The notes under the pieces were generated by a model. It saw only the letters and a list, made by a program, of their open reading frames with translations. It did not search any database and was not told the origin of the DNA. The translations under genes and the position numbers were made by a program. A stretch of DNA of 64,000 nucleotides from Oryzisolibacter propanilivorax (lineage in GTDB: Bacteria > Pseudomonadota > Gammaproteobacteria > Burkholderiales > Burkholderiaceae_C), in contig NZ_FNHP01000002.1 of the NCBI RefSeq assembly GCF_900103645.1, forward strand, positions 372,001 through 436,000, in the 5' to 3' direction. Below, piece by piece: positions 27,418 to 36,500 of the stretch; positions within the stretch are counted from its first letter, which is position 1, and each line of letters opens with the position of its first letter.

Positions 27418-28515
27418 ATGACCCACATCCCGCCCACCCCCTGCACCACCCTGGACACCACGCGCATCGACGACCTGCGCATCCGCGCCGTGCGCCCGCT
27501 CATCACCCCCGCGCTGCTGCAGGAATGGCTGCCCGCGCCGGACGCCGCGCAGCAGCTCGTCGAGGACAGCCGCGCGGCGCTGGCGCGCGTGCTGGCGGGC
27601 CAGGACGACCGGCTGATCGTCGTCGTCGGTCCCTGCTCGATCCACGACCACAACGAGGCGCTGCAGTACGCGCGCCAGCTGAAAAGCGAGGTCGATGCGC
27701 TCGCTGCCGACCTGCTGGTGGTGATGCGCGTGTACTTCGAGAAGCCCCGCACCACGGTCGGCTGGAAGGGCTACATCAACGACCCGCACCTGGACGGCAG
27801 CTTCGCCATCAACGAAGGACTGGAGCGCGCCCGCGCGCTGCTGCTGGAGGTGCTGGCGCTGGGCCTGCCGGTGGGCACCGAATTTTTGGACCTGCTCAGC
27901 CCGCAGTTCATCAGCGACCTGGTCAGCTGGGGCGCCATCGGCGCGCGCACCACCGAGAGCCAGAGCCACCGCCAGCTGGCCAGCGGCCTGTCGTGCCCGG
28001 TGGGCTTCAAGAACGGCACCGACGGCGGCGTGCGCGTGGCCACCGATGCGATGCTGGCGGCCGCGGCGCCGCATGCCTTCATGGGCATGACCAAGATGGG
28101 CCAGGCGGCCATCTTCGAGACCCGCGGCAACCGCGACTGCCACGTCATCCTGCGCGGCGGCAAGCAGCCCAACTACGCGGCCGAGCACGTGCACGCGGCC
28201 TGCGAACTGCTGGCCAAGAGCGGTCTGCGCGAGCAGGTCATGGTCGATCTGTCGCACGCCAACAGTAGCAAGCAGCACGCGCGCCAGATCGACGTGGGGC
28301 ACGACGTGGCGGCGCAGATCGCCGGCGGCGACGCGCGCATCACCGGCGTGATGATCGAGAGCCACCTGCAGGAAGGCCGCCAGGACATCGTCGCCGGCCA
28401 GCCGCTGGCGCCCGGCGTATCGGTGACCGACGCCTGCATCAGCTTCGCGCAGACGCAGCCGCTGCTGCAGGCACTGGCACAGGCGGTGCGCGCGCGACGC
28501 GGCGCGCGCGGCTGA
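27418..28515 (+). CDS. aroG: 3-deoxy-7-phosphoheptulonate synthase, class I
   Basis: DAHP synthase condenses phosphoenolpyruvate with erythrose-4-phosphate, the first step of aromatic amino acid synthesis. The 365-aa protein shows the class I blocks VVVGPCSIHD, MRVYFEKPRTTVGWKG, GTEFLDLLSPQF, GFKNGTDG and VMVDLSHANSSKQH, with metal-binding Cys, His and Glu in place. The N-terminal segment (RIDDLRIRAVRPLITP) is the allosteric region. Which amino acid inhibits it cannot be told. It is convergent with the Bug gene, only 4 bp apart. Confidence 0.97.
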   Translation: MTHIPPTPCTTLDTTRIDDLRIRAVRPLITPALLQEWLPAPDAAQQLVEDSRAALARVLAGQDDRLIVVVGPCSIHDHNEALQYARQLKSEVDALAADLLVVMRVYFEKPRTTVGWKGYINDPHLDGSFAINEGLERARALLLEVLALGLPVGTEFLDLLSPQFISDLVSWGAIGARTTESQSHRQLASGLSCPVGFKNGTDGGVRVATDAMLAAAAPHAFMGMTKMGQAAIFETRGNRDCHVILRGGKQPNYAAEHVHAACELLAKSGLREQVMVDLSHANSSKQHARQIDVGHDVAAQIAGGDARITGVMIESHLQEGRQDIVAGQPLAPGVSVTDACISFAQTQPLLQALAQAVRARRGARG

Positions 28516-28519
28516 GCCC

Positions 28520-29485
28520 TCAGTCCACCTTGGCGCCCGAGTCCTTGACCACCTGGGCCCACTTGACGATGTCCTGCTTCAGGAAGTCGCCGAACTCGCG
28601 CGGGCTGTTGCCGATGATGTCCAGGCCGAGCGAGCGGAATTTTTCCTGTACCGCCGGCTCCTGCAGCACGTGCATCAGCTCGGCATGGAACTTGTCGATG
28701 GCCGCCTTGGGCGTGCCGGCTGGCGCTACGAAGCCGAGCCAGGGCATGGCCTCGTAGCCGGGCAGGCCCGACTCGGCCACCGTCGGCACGTCGGGCAACA
28801 GCTTGGAGCGCCGGGCCGTGGTCACCGCCAGCAGGCGCGTCTTGCCGTCCTTGACGAACGGCCCCGACGAGGCCCAGGCGTCGAACATGACCTGCAGGTT
28901 GCCAGCCACCATGTCCATCAGCGCCGGCGCGCTGCCCTTGTACGGGATGTGCGTCATCTTCACGCCGGCCATGGTGTTGAACAGCTCGGCCTCCAGGTGG
29001 GTGGAAGTGCCGGCGCCCACCGAGCCGTAGTTGGCCTTGCCCGGATTCGCCTTGAGCCAGGCGATCAGTTCGGCGACGTTCTTGGCGGGCACGCTGGGGT
29101 GCACCTCCAGCACGTGCACCACCGAGGCCACCAGCGAGATCGGCGCAAAGTCCTTGACCGGGTCGTAGTTGACCTTGCGGTACAGCGCCGGGGCAATGCC
29201 CAGCGACGAGGCGGCCATCAGCACGGTGTGTCCGTCGGGTGCAGCGCGCGCCACGTACTCGGAGGCGATCATGGTGCCGGCGCCGGGCTTGTTGTCCACG
29301 ATCACCGGCTGGCCCAGGCGCTTGCCCAAGCGTTCGGCCAGGGTGCGCGACATGATGTCGGTGGCGCCGCCGGGCGAGAACGGCACGACGATGGTCACCG
29401 GCTTGGACGGGTAGTCCTGCGCATGGGCCACGCCGCACACGGCGGAAGCGGCCAAGGCCACGGTGGCGAGGATCTGCTTGATCAT
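28520..29485 (-). CDS. Bug/TctC-family tricarboxylate transporter receptor
   Basis: This is a 321-aa periplasmic binding protein. The signal peptide is MIKQILATVALAASAVCGVA (cleavage near AHA-QD). Binding-site blocks are TIVVPFSPGGATDIMSRTLA, IVDNKPGAGT, HIPYKGSAPALMD and LPDVPTVAESGLPGYE. No TctA/TctB membrane genes are adjacent, so it may be an orphan receptor. It is the third gene of the ech-ligase-bug operon (71 bp after the ligase). Its ligand is therefore probably an organic acid activated to CoA by the neighbours. Confidence 0.94.
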   Translation of the reverse strand: MIKQILATVALAASAVCGVAHAQDYPSKPVTIVVPFSPGGATDIMSRTLAERLGKRLGQPVIVDNKPGAGTMIASEYVARAAPDGHTVLMAASSLGIAPALYRKVNYDPVKDFAPISLVASVVHVLEVHPSVPAKNVAELIAWLKANPGKANYGSVGAGTSTHLEAELFNTMAGVKMTHIPYKGSAPALMDMVAGNLQVMFDAWASSGPFVKDGKTRLLAVTTARRSKLLPDVPTVAESGLPGYEAMPWLGFVAPAGTPKAAIDKFHAELMHVLQEPAVQEKFRSLGLDIIGNSPREFGDFLKQDIVKWAQVVKDSGAKVD

Positions 29486-29556
29486 GGGGGAGTCTCCTGA
29501 GGTCGTTGCACGGCTTGCGGGGTGAGGAAAATCAGACGCTGGGGCGATGCGCCGCC

Positions 29557-31677
29557 TCAGGACGCAGAGGGCGGCGCGGGCAGCACCAGGGCGTCGAGCG
29601 CGCACACGCCCTGGCCTTCGGCCTTGACGAGCAGCGGATTGACCTCGGCCTCCTGCACCTGCGCGCCCAGCGCCAGCACGGCGCGCGAGAAGCCAGCGAT
29701 GGCCGCGCAGGCTGCCGCCACGTCGCCCGCCGGACGCCCGCGAAATCCGGTCAGCAGCGGGTAGGCCTTGAGCTCGCGCAGCATTTCCAGCGCCATGGCC
29801 TCGTCCACGGGCAGTACGCGGTGGCTGACGTCCTGGTAGAGCTCGGTGAGCACGCCGCCCAGGCCGACGGTGAGCGTCATGCCGAACACCGCGTCGCGCG
29901 TGGCGCCGACGATGAGCTCGGCCACGCCCGACTCCATGCGCCCGACCAGCGCCCCCTCGATGCGCGCCTGCGGGGCATGGCGCCGGCAGCTGGCCAGCAC
30001 CTCGCCGTAGACGGCGCGCACGGCATCGGCGTCGTGCAGCCGCAGGCGCACGCCACCGGCCTCGGTCTTGTGGGCAATGTCGGGCGACAGCACCTTCAGC
30101 ACCACCGGGTAGCCCAGCGCCTCGGCGGCGGCCACGGCCTCGTCGGCGCTGGTGGCCACGCGCTCGGCGACGGCGGGCATGCCGTGCGCGGCCAGCAGCT
30201 GCTTGGTGCGGTACTCGTCCAGCTGCGCCGGCAGCGCGGCTGGGGCGGGTAGGGGCTGCGCGCGCAGCTGCAGCCAGCGGCCAGTGCGGCGGCGCTCGTG
30301 CCACAGCAGGAAGGGCGCCAGCGCCGCGACGGCCACGCCGATGTCCTCGAACACCGGCACGCCGCCGGCGCGCAGCTGCGCGCGGGTCGTGGCGGCGCCG
30401 GTGTCGATGGCCACGAACAGCTTGCCGTGCGCGGCCGAGACGGCCACCAGGTCGTCGGCCATGCGATCCAGCATGTAGCCCGGCGCGTAGAGGACCACCG
30501 TGTCCACCGCGTCCGACTGCGCCAGCGCCTGCATGGCGGTGCGCACGAAGCCGGGGTCGTTGACCACGTTGCCGGTTACGTCCACCGGGTTGGTCACCAT
30601 TCCGTAGTCAGGGATGCCGGCGCGCAGCACGTCCTGCAGCGGCTGCGGCAGCGTAGGCACCTCCAGCCCGGCGCCGATGAACTTGTCGGCCAGGATGGCA
30701 CCCAGCGCGCCGGAGATGGTGATGATGGCCACGCGCTTGCCGGCACTCTTGTGGCGGTAGTCGGCCAGGTGCGCCAGCTGCGCCAGCTGCACGAAATCAT
30801 GCCCCTGGACGATGCCCAGCTGCGCGAACGCCGCCTGGTAGACCGCGCGGTCGCCGGCCAGCGCCGAGGTGTGCGAGCGCACCGCCTCCGAGCCCTTGTC
30901 GGTCTCGCCGGCCTTGTAGAGGATGAGCAGCTTGCCGCGCCGCGCGAACTCGGCTGCGGCGGCCATGAAGCGCGGGCCATCGCGCAGTTCCTCGATGTAG
31001 CCCAGCGCCACGTCGGTGGCGTCGTCCTGGGCCAGGTACTCCAAGTACTGCGCGAAGTCCACGCAGGCCTCGTTGCCGGTGTTGATGAAGTGGCTGAAGT
31101 CCACCCCCAGCCGGCGCGCGATGGCGTACACCGCGGCGCAGACGTTGCCGCTTTGCGTCAGCAGGCTGACGCGGCCCGCTCCCTGCTGCATGGGCACAGT
31201 GTTGAATACCGAGGCGAAGTTGGTGTGCGCCTGGGTGTTGAGGTTGGCGAATCCCATGGCGTTGGGCCCGGCCACGACCAGATCGGTGGTGGCCACGTAG
31301 GCCTCGAGCTCGGCCTGCAGCTGCGCGCCGCGCGCCCCTTCCTCGGCGAAACCGGCGGCGTAGACGAGCACGGCGCGCACGCCGCGCGCGGCGCAGCGCT
31401 GCAGCATCGGCAGCACCTGCGCGGCGGCCACGGCCAGCACCACCAGGTCGGGCGCCTCGGGCAAGGACTCCAGGTCCGGCCAGCAGCGCAGGCCGAAGAC
31501 CTCGCCGTATTTGGGATTGATGGGATAGACGCGCCCGGCGTAGCCGAAGCGCGTCAGGTGCGCGATCGGCATGCCGCCGATGCGCGCGGCGTCGCCGCTG
31601 GCGCCGACGATGGCGATGGACGCCGGGTTGAGCAATGGCTGCAGGCGGTGGGCGGGGTGCTGGCCGGGAGCAAGCAT
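29557..31677 (-). CDS. Acetate-CoA ligase family protein (NDP-forming acyl-CoA synthetase)
   Basis: This 706-aa enzyme activates a carboxylic acid to its CoA thioester through a phospho-His intermediate. Domains in order are an N-terminal CoA-binding Rossmann domain (SIAIVGASGDAARIGGMPI), ligase-CoA domains with the candidate catalytic His in RSHTSALAGDRAVY, and a C-terminal ATP-grasp domain (VLKVLSPDIAHKTEAGGVRL). It is a single-chain fusion of alpha and beta parts. ATG 31677 overlaps the upstream hydratase stop (ATGA), showing tight coupling. The substrate is unknown; the operon suggests an unsaturated or aromatic acid. Confidence 0.93.
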   Translation of the reverse strand: MLAPGQHPAHRLQPLLNPASIAIVGASGDAARIGGMPIAHLTRFGYAGRVYPINPKYGEVFGLRCWPDLESLPEAPDLVVLAVAAAQVLPMLQRCAARGVRAVLVYAAGFAEEGARGAQLQAELEAYVATTDLVVAGPNAMGFANLNTQAHTNFASVFNTVPMQQGAGRVSLLTQSGNVCAAVYAIARRLGVDFSHFINTGNEACVDFAQYLEYLAQDDATDVALGYIEELRDGPRFMAAAAEFARRGKLLILYKAGETDKGSEAVRSHTSALAGDRAVYQAAFAQLGIVQGHDFVQLAQLAHLADYRHKSAGKRVAIITISGALGAILADKFIGAGLEVPTLPQPLQDVLRAGIPDYGMVTNPVDVTGNVVNDPGFVRTAMQALAQSDAVDTVVLYAPGYMLDRMADDLVAVSAAHGKLFVAIDTGAATTRAQLRAGGVPVFEDIGVAVAALAPFLLWHERRRTGRWLQLRAQPLPAPAALPAQLDEYRTKQLLAAHGMPAVAERVATSADEAVAAAEALGYPVVLKVLSPDIAHKTEAGGVRLRLHDADAVRAVYGEVLASCRRHAPQARIEGALVGRMESGVAELIVGATRDAVFGMTLTVGLGGVLTELYQDVSHRVLPVDEAMALEMLRELKAYPLLTGFRGRPAGDVAAACAAIAGFSRAVLALGAQVQEAEVNPLLVKAEGQGVCALDALVLPAPPSAS

Positions 31678-32486
31678 CAGGAGGCCTTGGCCGGGCTGCC
31701 GGGGGTTTTCTGGATGGCGCTGGCCAAGCCGCGGTCGCGCGCGGTGAGGAAGCCCTCGCTCAGGTGCGACAGCTGGTGCGTGTCGAAGTGCGCGGCCAGT
31801 GCGCTGCGCAGGCCCTGGGCGTCCAGGCTGCGGTTGATGGAGCGCTTGGTCAGGCGCAGCCCGAAGGGCGGTGCCTGGGCGATCTGCTGCGCCAGCGCCA
31901 GGGTCGCCGCGTCCAGCTCGGCATCGGGCACCACGCGGTTGACCATGCCGATGGCCTGCGCCTCCTGGGCCGAGACCCGGCCGCCGGTGAACAGCATCTC
32001 CTTGGCCTTGCGTGCGCCCATCACCCACGGGTGGATCAGCACCTCGGTGGCGGCGGCGCCCAGCGTGTGGCCTACCGGGTCGGAAAAGTACGCCGACTCG
32101 CTGGCCACCACCAGGTCGCACATGTTGGCCAGCATGAAGCCGCCGGCCACGCAGGCGCCCTGCACCTGGGCGATGGTGGGCTTGGGGAAGTCCCAGATGC
32201 GCATGGAATAGTCGAAGTAGCGCAGCTGCTCGTAGGCCCAGCGCTGCTCGACGGTGAAGTCGGCCCGTTCGGCCTGGGCCTGTTTCAGGTCGTGGCCGGC
32301 CGAGAAATGCGCGCCTTTGCCGGCCAGCACCACCACGCGCACGCTGTCGTCGGACTGCGCCGCATCGAAGGCCTGCATCAGTTCGTCCAGCATCTGCTGG
32401 CTCTGCGCGTTGCGCTGCGCCTCGCGCGCCAGCAGGATGCGGCGCACGGCGCCGTGGCTTTCGATCTCCAGAGTGGCGTAGGCCAT
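31677..32486 (-). CDS. Enoyl-CoA hydratase/isomerase family protein
   Basis: This is a 269-aa crotonase-fold protein. The oxyanion-hole segments are GAHFSAGHDLKQ and QVQGACVAGGFMLANMCDLV, and ESAYFSDPVGHTLGAAATEV follows. One of the two usual catalytic Glu is replaced in this region, so the exact reaction may be other than hydration. It is the first gene of a three-gene operon with the CoA ligase and Bug receptor, transcribed divergently from the IclR gene 81 bp away. Confidence 0.92.
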   Translation of the reverse strand: MAYATLEIESHGAVRRILLAREAQRNAQSQQMLDELMQAFDAAQSDDSVRVVVLAGKGAHFSAGHDLKQAQAERADFTVEQRWAYEQLRYFDYSMRIWDFPKPTIAQVQGACVAGGFMLANMCDLVVASESAYFSDPVGHTLGAAATEVLIHPWVMGARKAKEMLFTGGRVSAQEAQAIGMVNRVVPDAELDAATLALAQQIAQAPPFGLRLTKRSINRSLDAQGLRSALAAHFDTHQLSHLSEGFLTARDRGLASAIQKTPGSPAKAS

Positions 32487-32567
32487 GGGGTCTCCTTGCG
32501 GGATTTTTGCCAGTCTAGACTTGGACTTTTCTGCATCGCAAACTAAACAACGATTTTTTCCCACACT

Positions 32568-33368
32568 ATGGACACTTCCGCCGGTACTTCGGGCGCGCAA
32601 AGCCTGCGCCGCGCGCTGCAGCTGCTGCGCCTTCTGGCCGAGCACCAGGAGCAGGGCATTCGCCTGACGGACACCGTGGCGGCCACCGGCCTGGAACGCT
32701 CGACCGTGCACCGGCTGCTGTCGTGCCTGGTCGAGGAGCGCTTCGCCGAGCGCGACGGCGCAGGCAAGGCCTACCGCCTGGGAGTGGACGCAATGCAGCT
32801 GGGCTTTGCCTCGATGCGCCGCGCGCCTCTCGTGGACATGCTGCGCCCACTCATGCAGCGCCTGGCGCGGCTGTCGGGCGACACCGTGTTCCTGGTCATC
32901 CGCCAGGGCGACTATTGCCTGTGCCTGCATCGAGAGGAAGGGCACTTTCCCGTGAAGGTCTTCACCACCGATGTCGGCGGCCGGCGTCTGCTGGGACTGG
33001 GCGCGGGTGGCCTGGCGCTGCTGGCCGCGCTGGAGGATGCCGAGGCCGAACGCATCTTCGAGCGCCATGCGCCCGAATATGCCCAGGCCGGCTTCACGCG
33101 CGAATCCCTGCTGCAGGCCGTGCGACGCACCCGCTCGACGGGTTGGGCCGACATCGTGGACACGCTGACCACCGGGGTGTCGGGCGTCGGCATCACCTTC
33201 GCCGCGTCGGCCAGCACGCAGGCGGCGATCAGCTTCGGAGCCATCACGCCCCGGCTGCCGCCCCAGCGCAAGGCCGAGATGGCGCAACTGCTGCAAGCGC
33301 AGCTGGCCGGCTGGGATACAGCCCGTCCAGCGCTCGCGCCAAGCGGACAGACGCCCTCTGGCGCATGA
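32568..33368 (+). CDS. IclR-family transcriptional regulator
   Basis: This is a 266-aa regulator. The N-terminal winged HTH reads ALQLLRLLAEHQEQGIRLTD and AATGLERSTVHRLLSCLVEE. A GAF-like effector domain (residues about 80-250) has LHREEGHFPVKVFTTDVGGR and GVSGVGITFAAS. IclR proteins sense small carboxylates and control adjacent catabolic operons. The divergent ech-ligase-bug operon is the obvious target. The 81-bp gap between them is AT-rich (CAAACTAAACAACGATTTTT) and should contain the operator. Confidence 0.93.
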   Translation: MDTSAGTSGAQSLRRALQLLRLLAEHQEQGIRLTDTVAATGLERSTVHRLLSCLVEERFAERDGAGKAYRLGVDAMQLGFASMRRAPLVDMLRPLMQRLARLSGDTVFLVIRQGDYCLCLHREEGHFPVKVFTTDVGGRRLLGLGAGGLALLAALEDAEAERIFERHAPEYAQAGFTRESLLQAVRRTRSTGWADIVDTLTTGVSGVGITFAASASTQAAISFGAITPRLPPQRKAEMAQLLQAQLAGWDTARPALAPSGQTPSGA

Positions 33369-33566
33369 CGGCAGCCCGGCCTTCGGGCAGGCCGGACAGC
33401 GGCGCCAGCGGTGTACGATGCCCTGCCCGCCGCTGCCATGCAGCCGTCTGCGGTGCCGCTTTCCTTCGCCTGACACCATGCTGCCGCACCTGTCGGTTTT
33501 CTTCGCTGCTTCACCGGATGCGCGCGCCCCATGCAAGCGCGCCGTCGCGCGCGGCCTGACCAGAAC

Positions 33567-36500
33567 ATGAGCCAGGCGCCAGAACTGCCCCCCGAGGCCA
33601 GCGCGCAACAGCACGTGCTGCAGGCTGCGGCGCAGCGCGCGGGCATCGTCGGCTGGCATCTGCTGGAGCAGCAGGCGGCGGACGATTTCCCGTGCCTGCT
33701 GTGCTGGTCCCCGGAAGCGGCCACGCTGTTCGGTTGGCCGCAGCAGGCGCAGCCGCTGGCCCAGGCACTGGCGCCATTCGCCCCCGAAAGCCGCGCGCTG
33801 CTGGAGCAGGCACTGCGGCACTGCGCACAAGAGGGCACGGATTTCGACCTGGTGCTGCATGCCCGCCGCGGCTCAGGCGATCCCGTCTGCCTGCGTGTGA
33901 CCGGCCACGCGGCCAGGCCAGCGCAGGCCGATGCGCCCGGCGTGTGCGGCACGCTGCAGGATGTGCGAGACAGCGAGGCGCGTTTCCAGATGGTGGCGCG
34001 CGCCACCCTGGACGTGCTGTGGGACTGGAATCTGCTCACCGACGCACTCGAGTGGAGCGAAGGCGCACAGGCGCTGCTGGGCGGAACGCCGCAGCAGCTG
34101 CCGCTCGACGGCCACGGCTGGGCCGAGCGGATCCACGCCGACGAGCGCGTGGCCATGGTGCAGGACATCGAGGCCGCGATTGACAGCCCCGGCATGCAGG
34201 ACTGGAGCGGGGAGTACCGCGTGCACCGCCTGGACGGCAGCCTGTGCTGGATTCAAGACCGCGGCTTCATCCTGCGCGATGCCACGGGCGCCGCATACCG
34301 CATGGTCGGCGGCATGCGCGACATCAGCGCGCGCAAGCAGGCCGAACGCCAGTCCCTGGAGGAAGCGCACGCGCACGCGCTGCTGCTGCAGGTGCAGCAG
34401 CTGATCACCCGGCGCGTCCAGCCTTTGGAGGACTCCCTGCGCCAGGCGGCGCAACTGGCGCTGGAGCTGGTGGGAGCGCAGACGGCGAGCATCGAGCTGG
34501 GCCCCGGTGACCAGCCGGCGCTGCTGCAGGTACGGGCCGGCGCGGCGTCGCAGTCCGCTGCGCAGGAGCCATTGCCGGCGCAGTGCATCGCCGCGCCCCT
34601 GCGCGCCGACGGCATCCAGCTGGGGGTGTTGCGGCTGTGCACCTACGACACGGAATTCGCCAGCAAGCACCAGGAGCACCTGCACATCCTGGCCGGATCA
34701 CTGTCGGCGCTGATCCAGTTGCGCCATGTGGGCGAGCTGCTGCGGGCTTCCGAGCGCCAGTACCGCGCGCTGTTCGCCGAGCACGCCCAGCCGATGTGGG
34801 TCTGCGAGCAGGGCAGCCTGCGCCTGCTGGCGGTGAACCATGCCATGGTGCGCCAGTACGGCTGGAGCGAGGAAGAACTGCTCGCCATGGATGTGCGCGC
34901 GCTGTGGCCGGCGGCGCAACGCGATGCGGCCGCCGCCGCGCTGGAGCAGGCCGGGCGCACCCAGGCGCCGGTGCTGTGGCGCCACGCGCGCCGCGGCGGC
35001 GCGCCGCTGGACATCGAGGCCGTGGTCGGCCCGGCGGTCTTCGGCGAGCGCGCGGCCTGGCAGGTGCTGGCCAGCGACGTGACCGACCGCTGCCGGCTGG
35101 AGGCCGAGCTGGCACGCGTCACCCGCGCACGCCGGCTGCGCAGCGCCTGCAGCCAGGTGCTGGTGCGTGCGGCCACGGAAGGCGATTTCCTGGAGGCGGT
35201 GTGCCGCATCACGGTGGACATCGGCGGCTACGCCCTGGCCTGGGTGGGCATGGCACGGCACGACGCGCGCAAGAGCATCGCGATCGTGGCACACGCCGGC
35301 AGCCCTTCGGAGCACCTGCACGGCCTGAGCCTGAGCTGGTCGCACGCCGGCGACAGCGGCCGCGGCCCGGCCGGCAAGGCGGTGCGCACCGGGCAGACGA
35401 CCATCGTCGCCGACGTCGGCGCCAGCCCGGTGCAGCACATGCGCGCCACCGAACTGCAGCGGCTGGGCCTGCACGGCGTGGTGTGCCTGCCGCTCAAGGA
35501 CGGCACGCGCACCTTCGGCCTGCTGCACCTGTACGCGCGCCACGTGCTGCACCTGGGCGCCGAGGAAACGCAGCTGCTGGAGGCGCTGGCCGCCGACGTG
35601 GCCTACGGCATCCTGAGCCTGCGCGCGCGCGCCGAGCAGCAGCGCCTGCAGTCGGCGCTGCTGAGGGTGGCGTCGGCAGTGTCGGCCGGCACCGGCGCAC
35701 AGTTCTTCGCGCAGCTGGCACAGCACATGGCCCAGGCGCTGGACGCACCCGTGGCCTGCGTGGGGCGGCTGCTGCCCGCCACCTCGGACCAGCCAGAACG
35801 GGTGCTGACGCTGTCCTACGTGAACCAGGGCGAGGTGCAGGACAACGGCATCTACGTGCTGGCCGGCACGCCCAGCCAGCAGCTGCTGCGCCACCGGCAG
35901 TTCGTCGTCGCCGACCGCGCCGACGAGCTGTACCCGAGCGCTCCCATCCTGACGTTGATGCGCGCGCGCGGCTACGTTGGCCAGCAGCTGACGGGCAGCG
36001 ACGGGCAGGTGCTGGGCATCCTCTTCGTGGCCTTCACCGACGCGCTGGAGCAGCCGCAGTTCATCGTGCACATGCTGCAGATCTTCGCCGCGCGCGCCGT
36101 CGCCGAGCTCGAGCGCCAGGAAGCCGACGCGCAGTTGCGGCGCCAGGCCTCACTGCTGGACAAGGCGCGCGACGCCATCGTGGTGCGCGAGCTGGACAGC
36201 CACCGCGTGGTGTACTGGAACCAGGGCGCCGAGCGCATCTACGGCTGGCGCCGCGAGGAGGCGCTGGGCCATCCCGTGGCGCAGCTGCTGTACCGTGACA
36301 CGGCGGCATTCGAGCGCTCCATGCAGCGCATGCTGCGCGAGGGCGGCTGGCGCGGCGAGATCCAGCAGTACGACCGGCACGGCCGCCAGCTGGAGATCGA
36401 GAGCCGCTGGACGCTGGTGCGCGGCGAGCACGGCCAGCCCGACGTGGTGCTGGCCATCAACTCCGACATCGGCCAGCGCAAGGCCAGCGAGCGCGAAATC

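Noticed and set aside
31678-32121. N-terminal extension of the CoA-ligase frame
   Set aside because: It runs antiparallel in frame over the enoyl-CoA hydratase gene on the same strand; ATG 31677 matches the family start and overlaps the hydratase stop.
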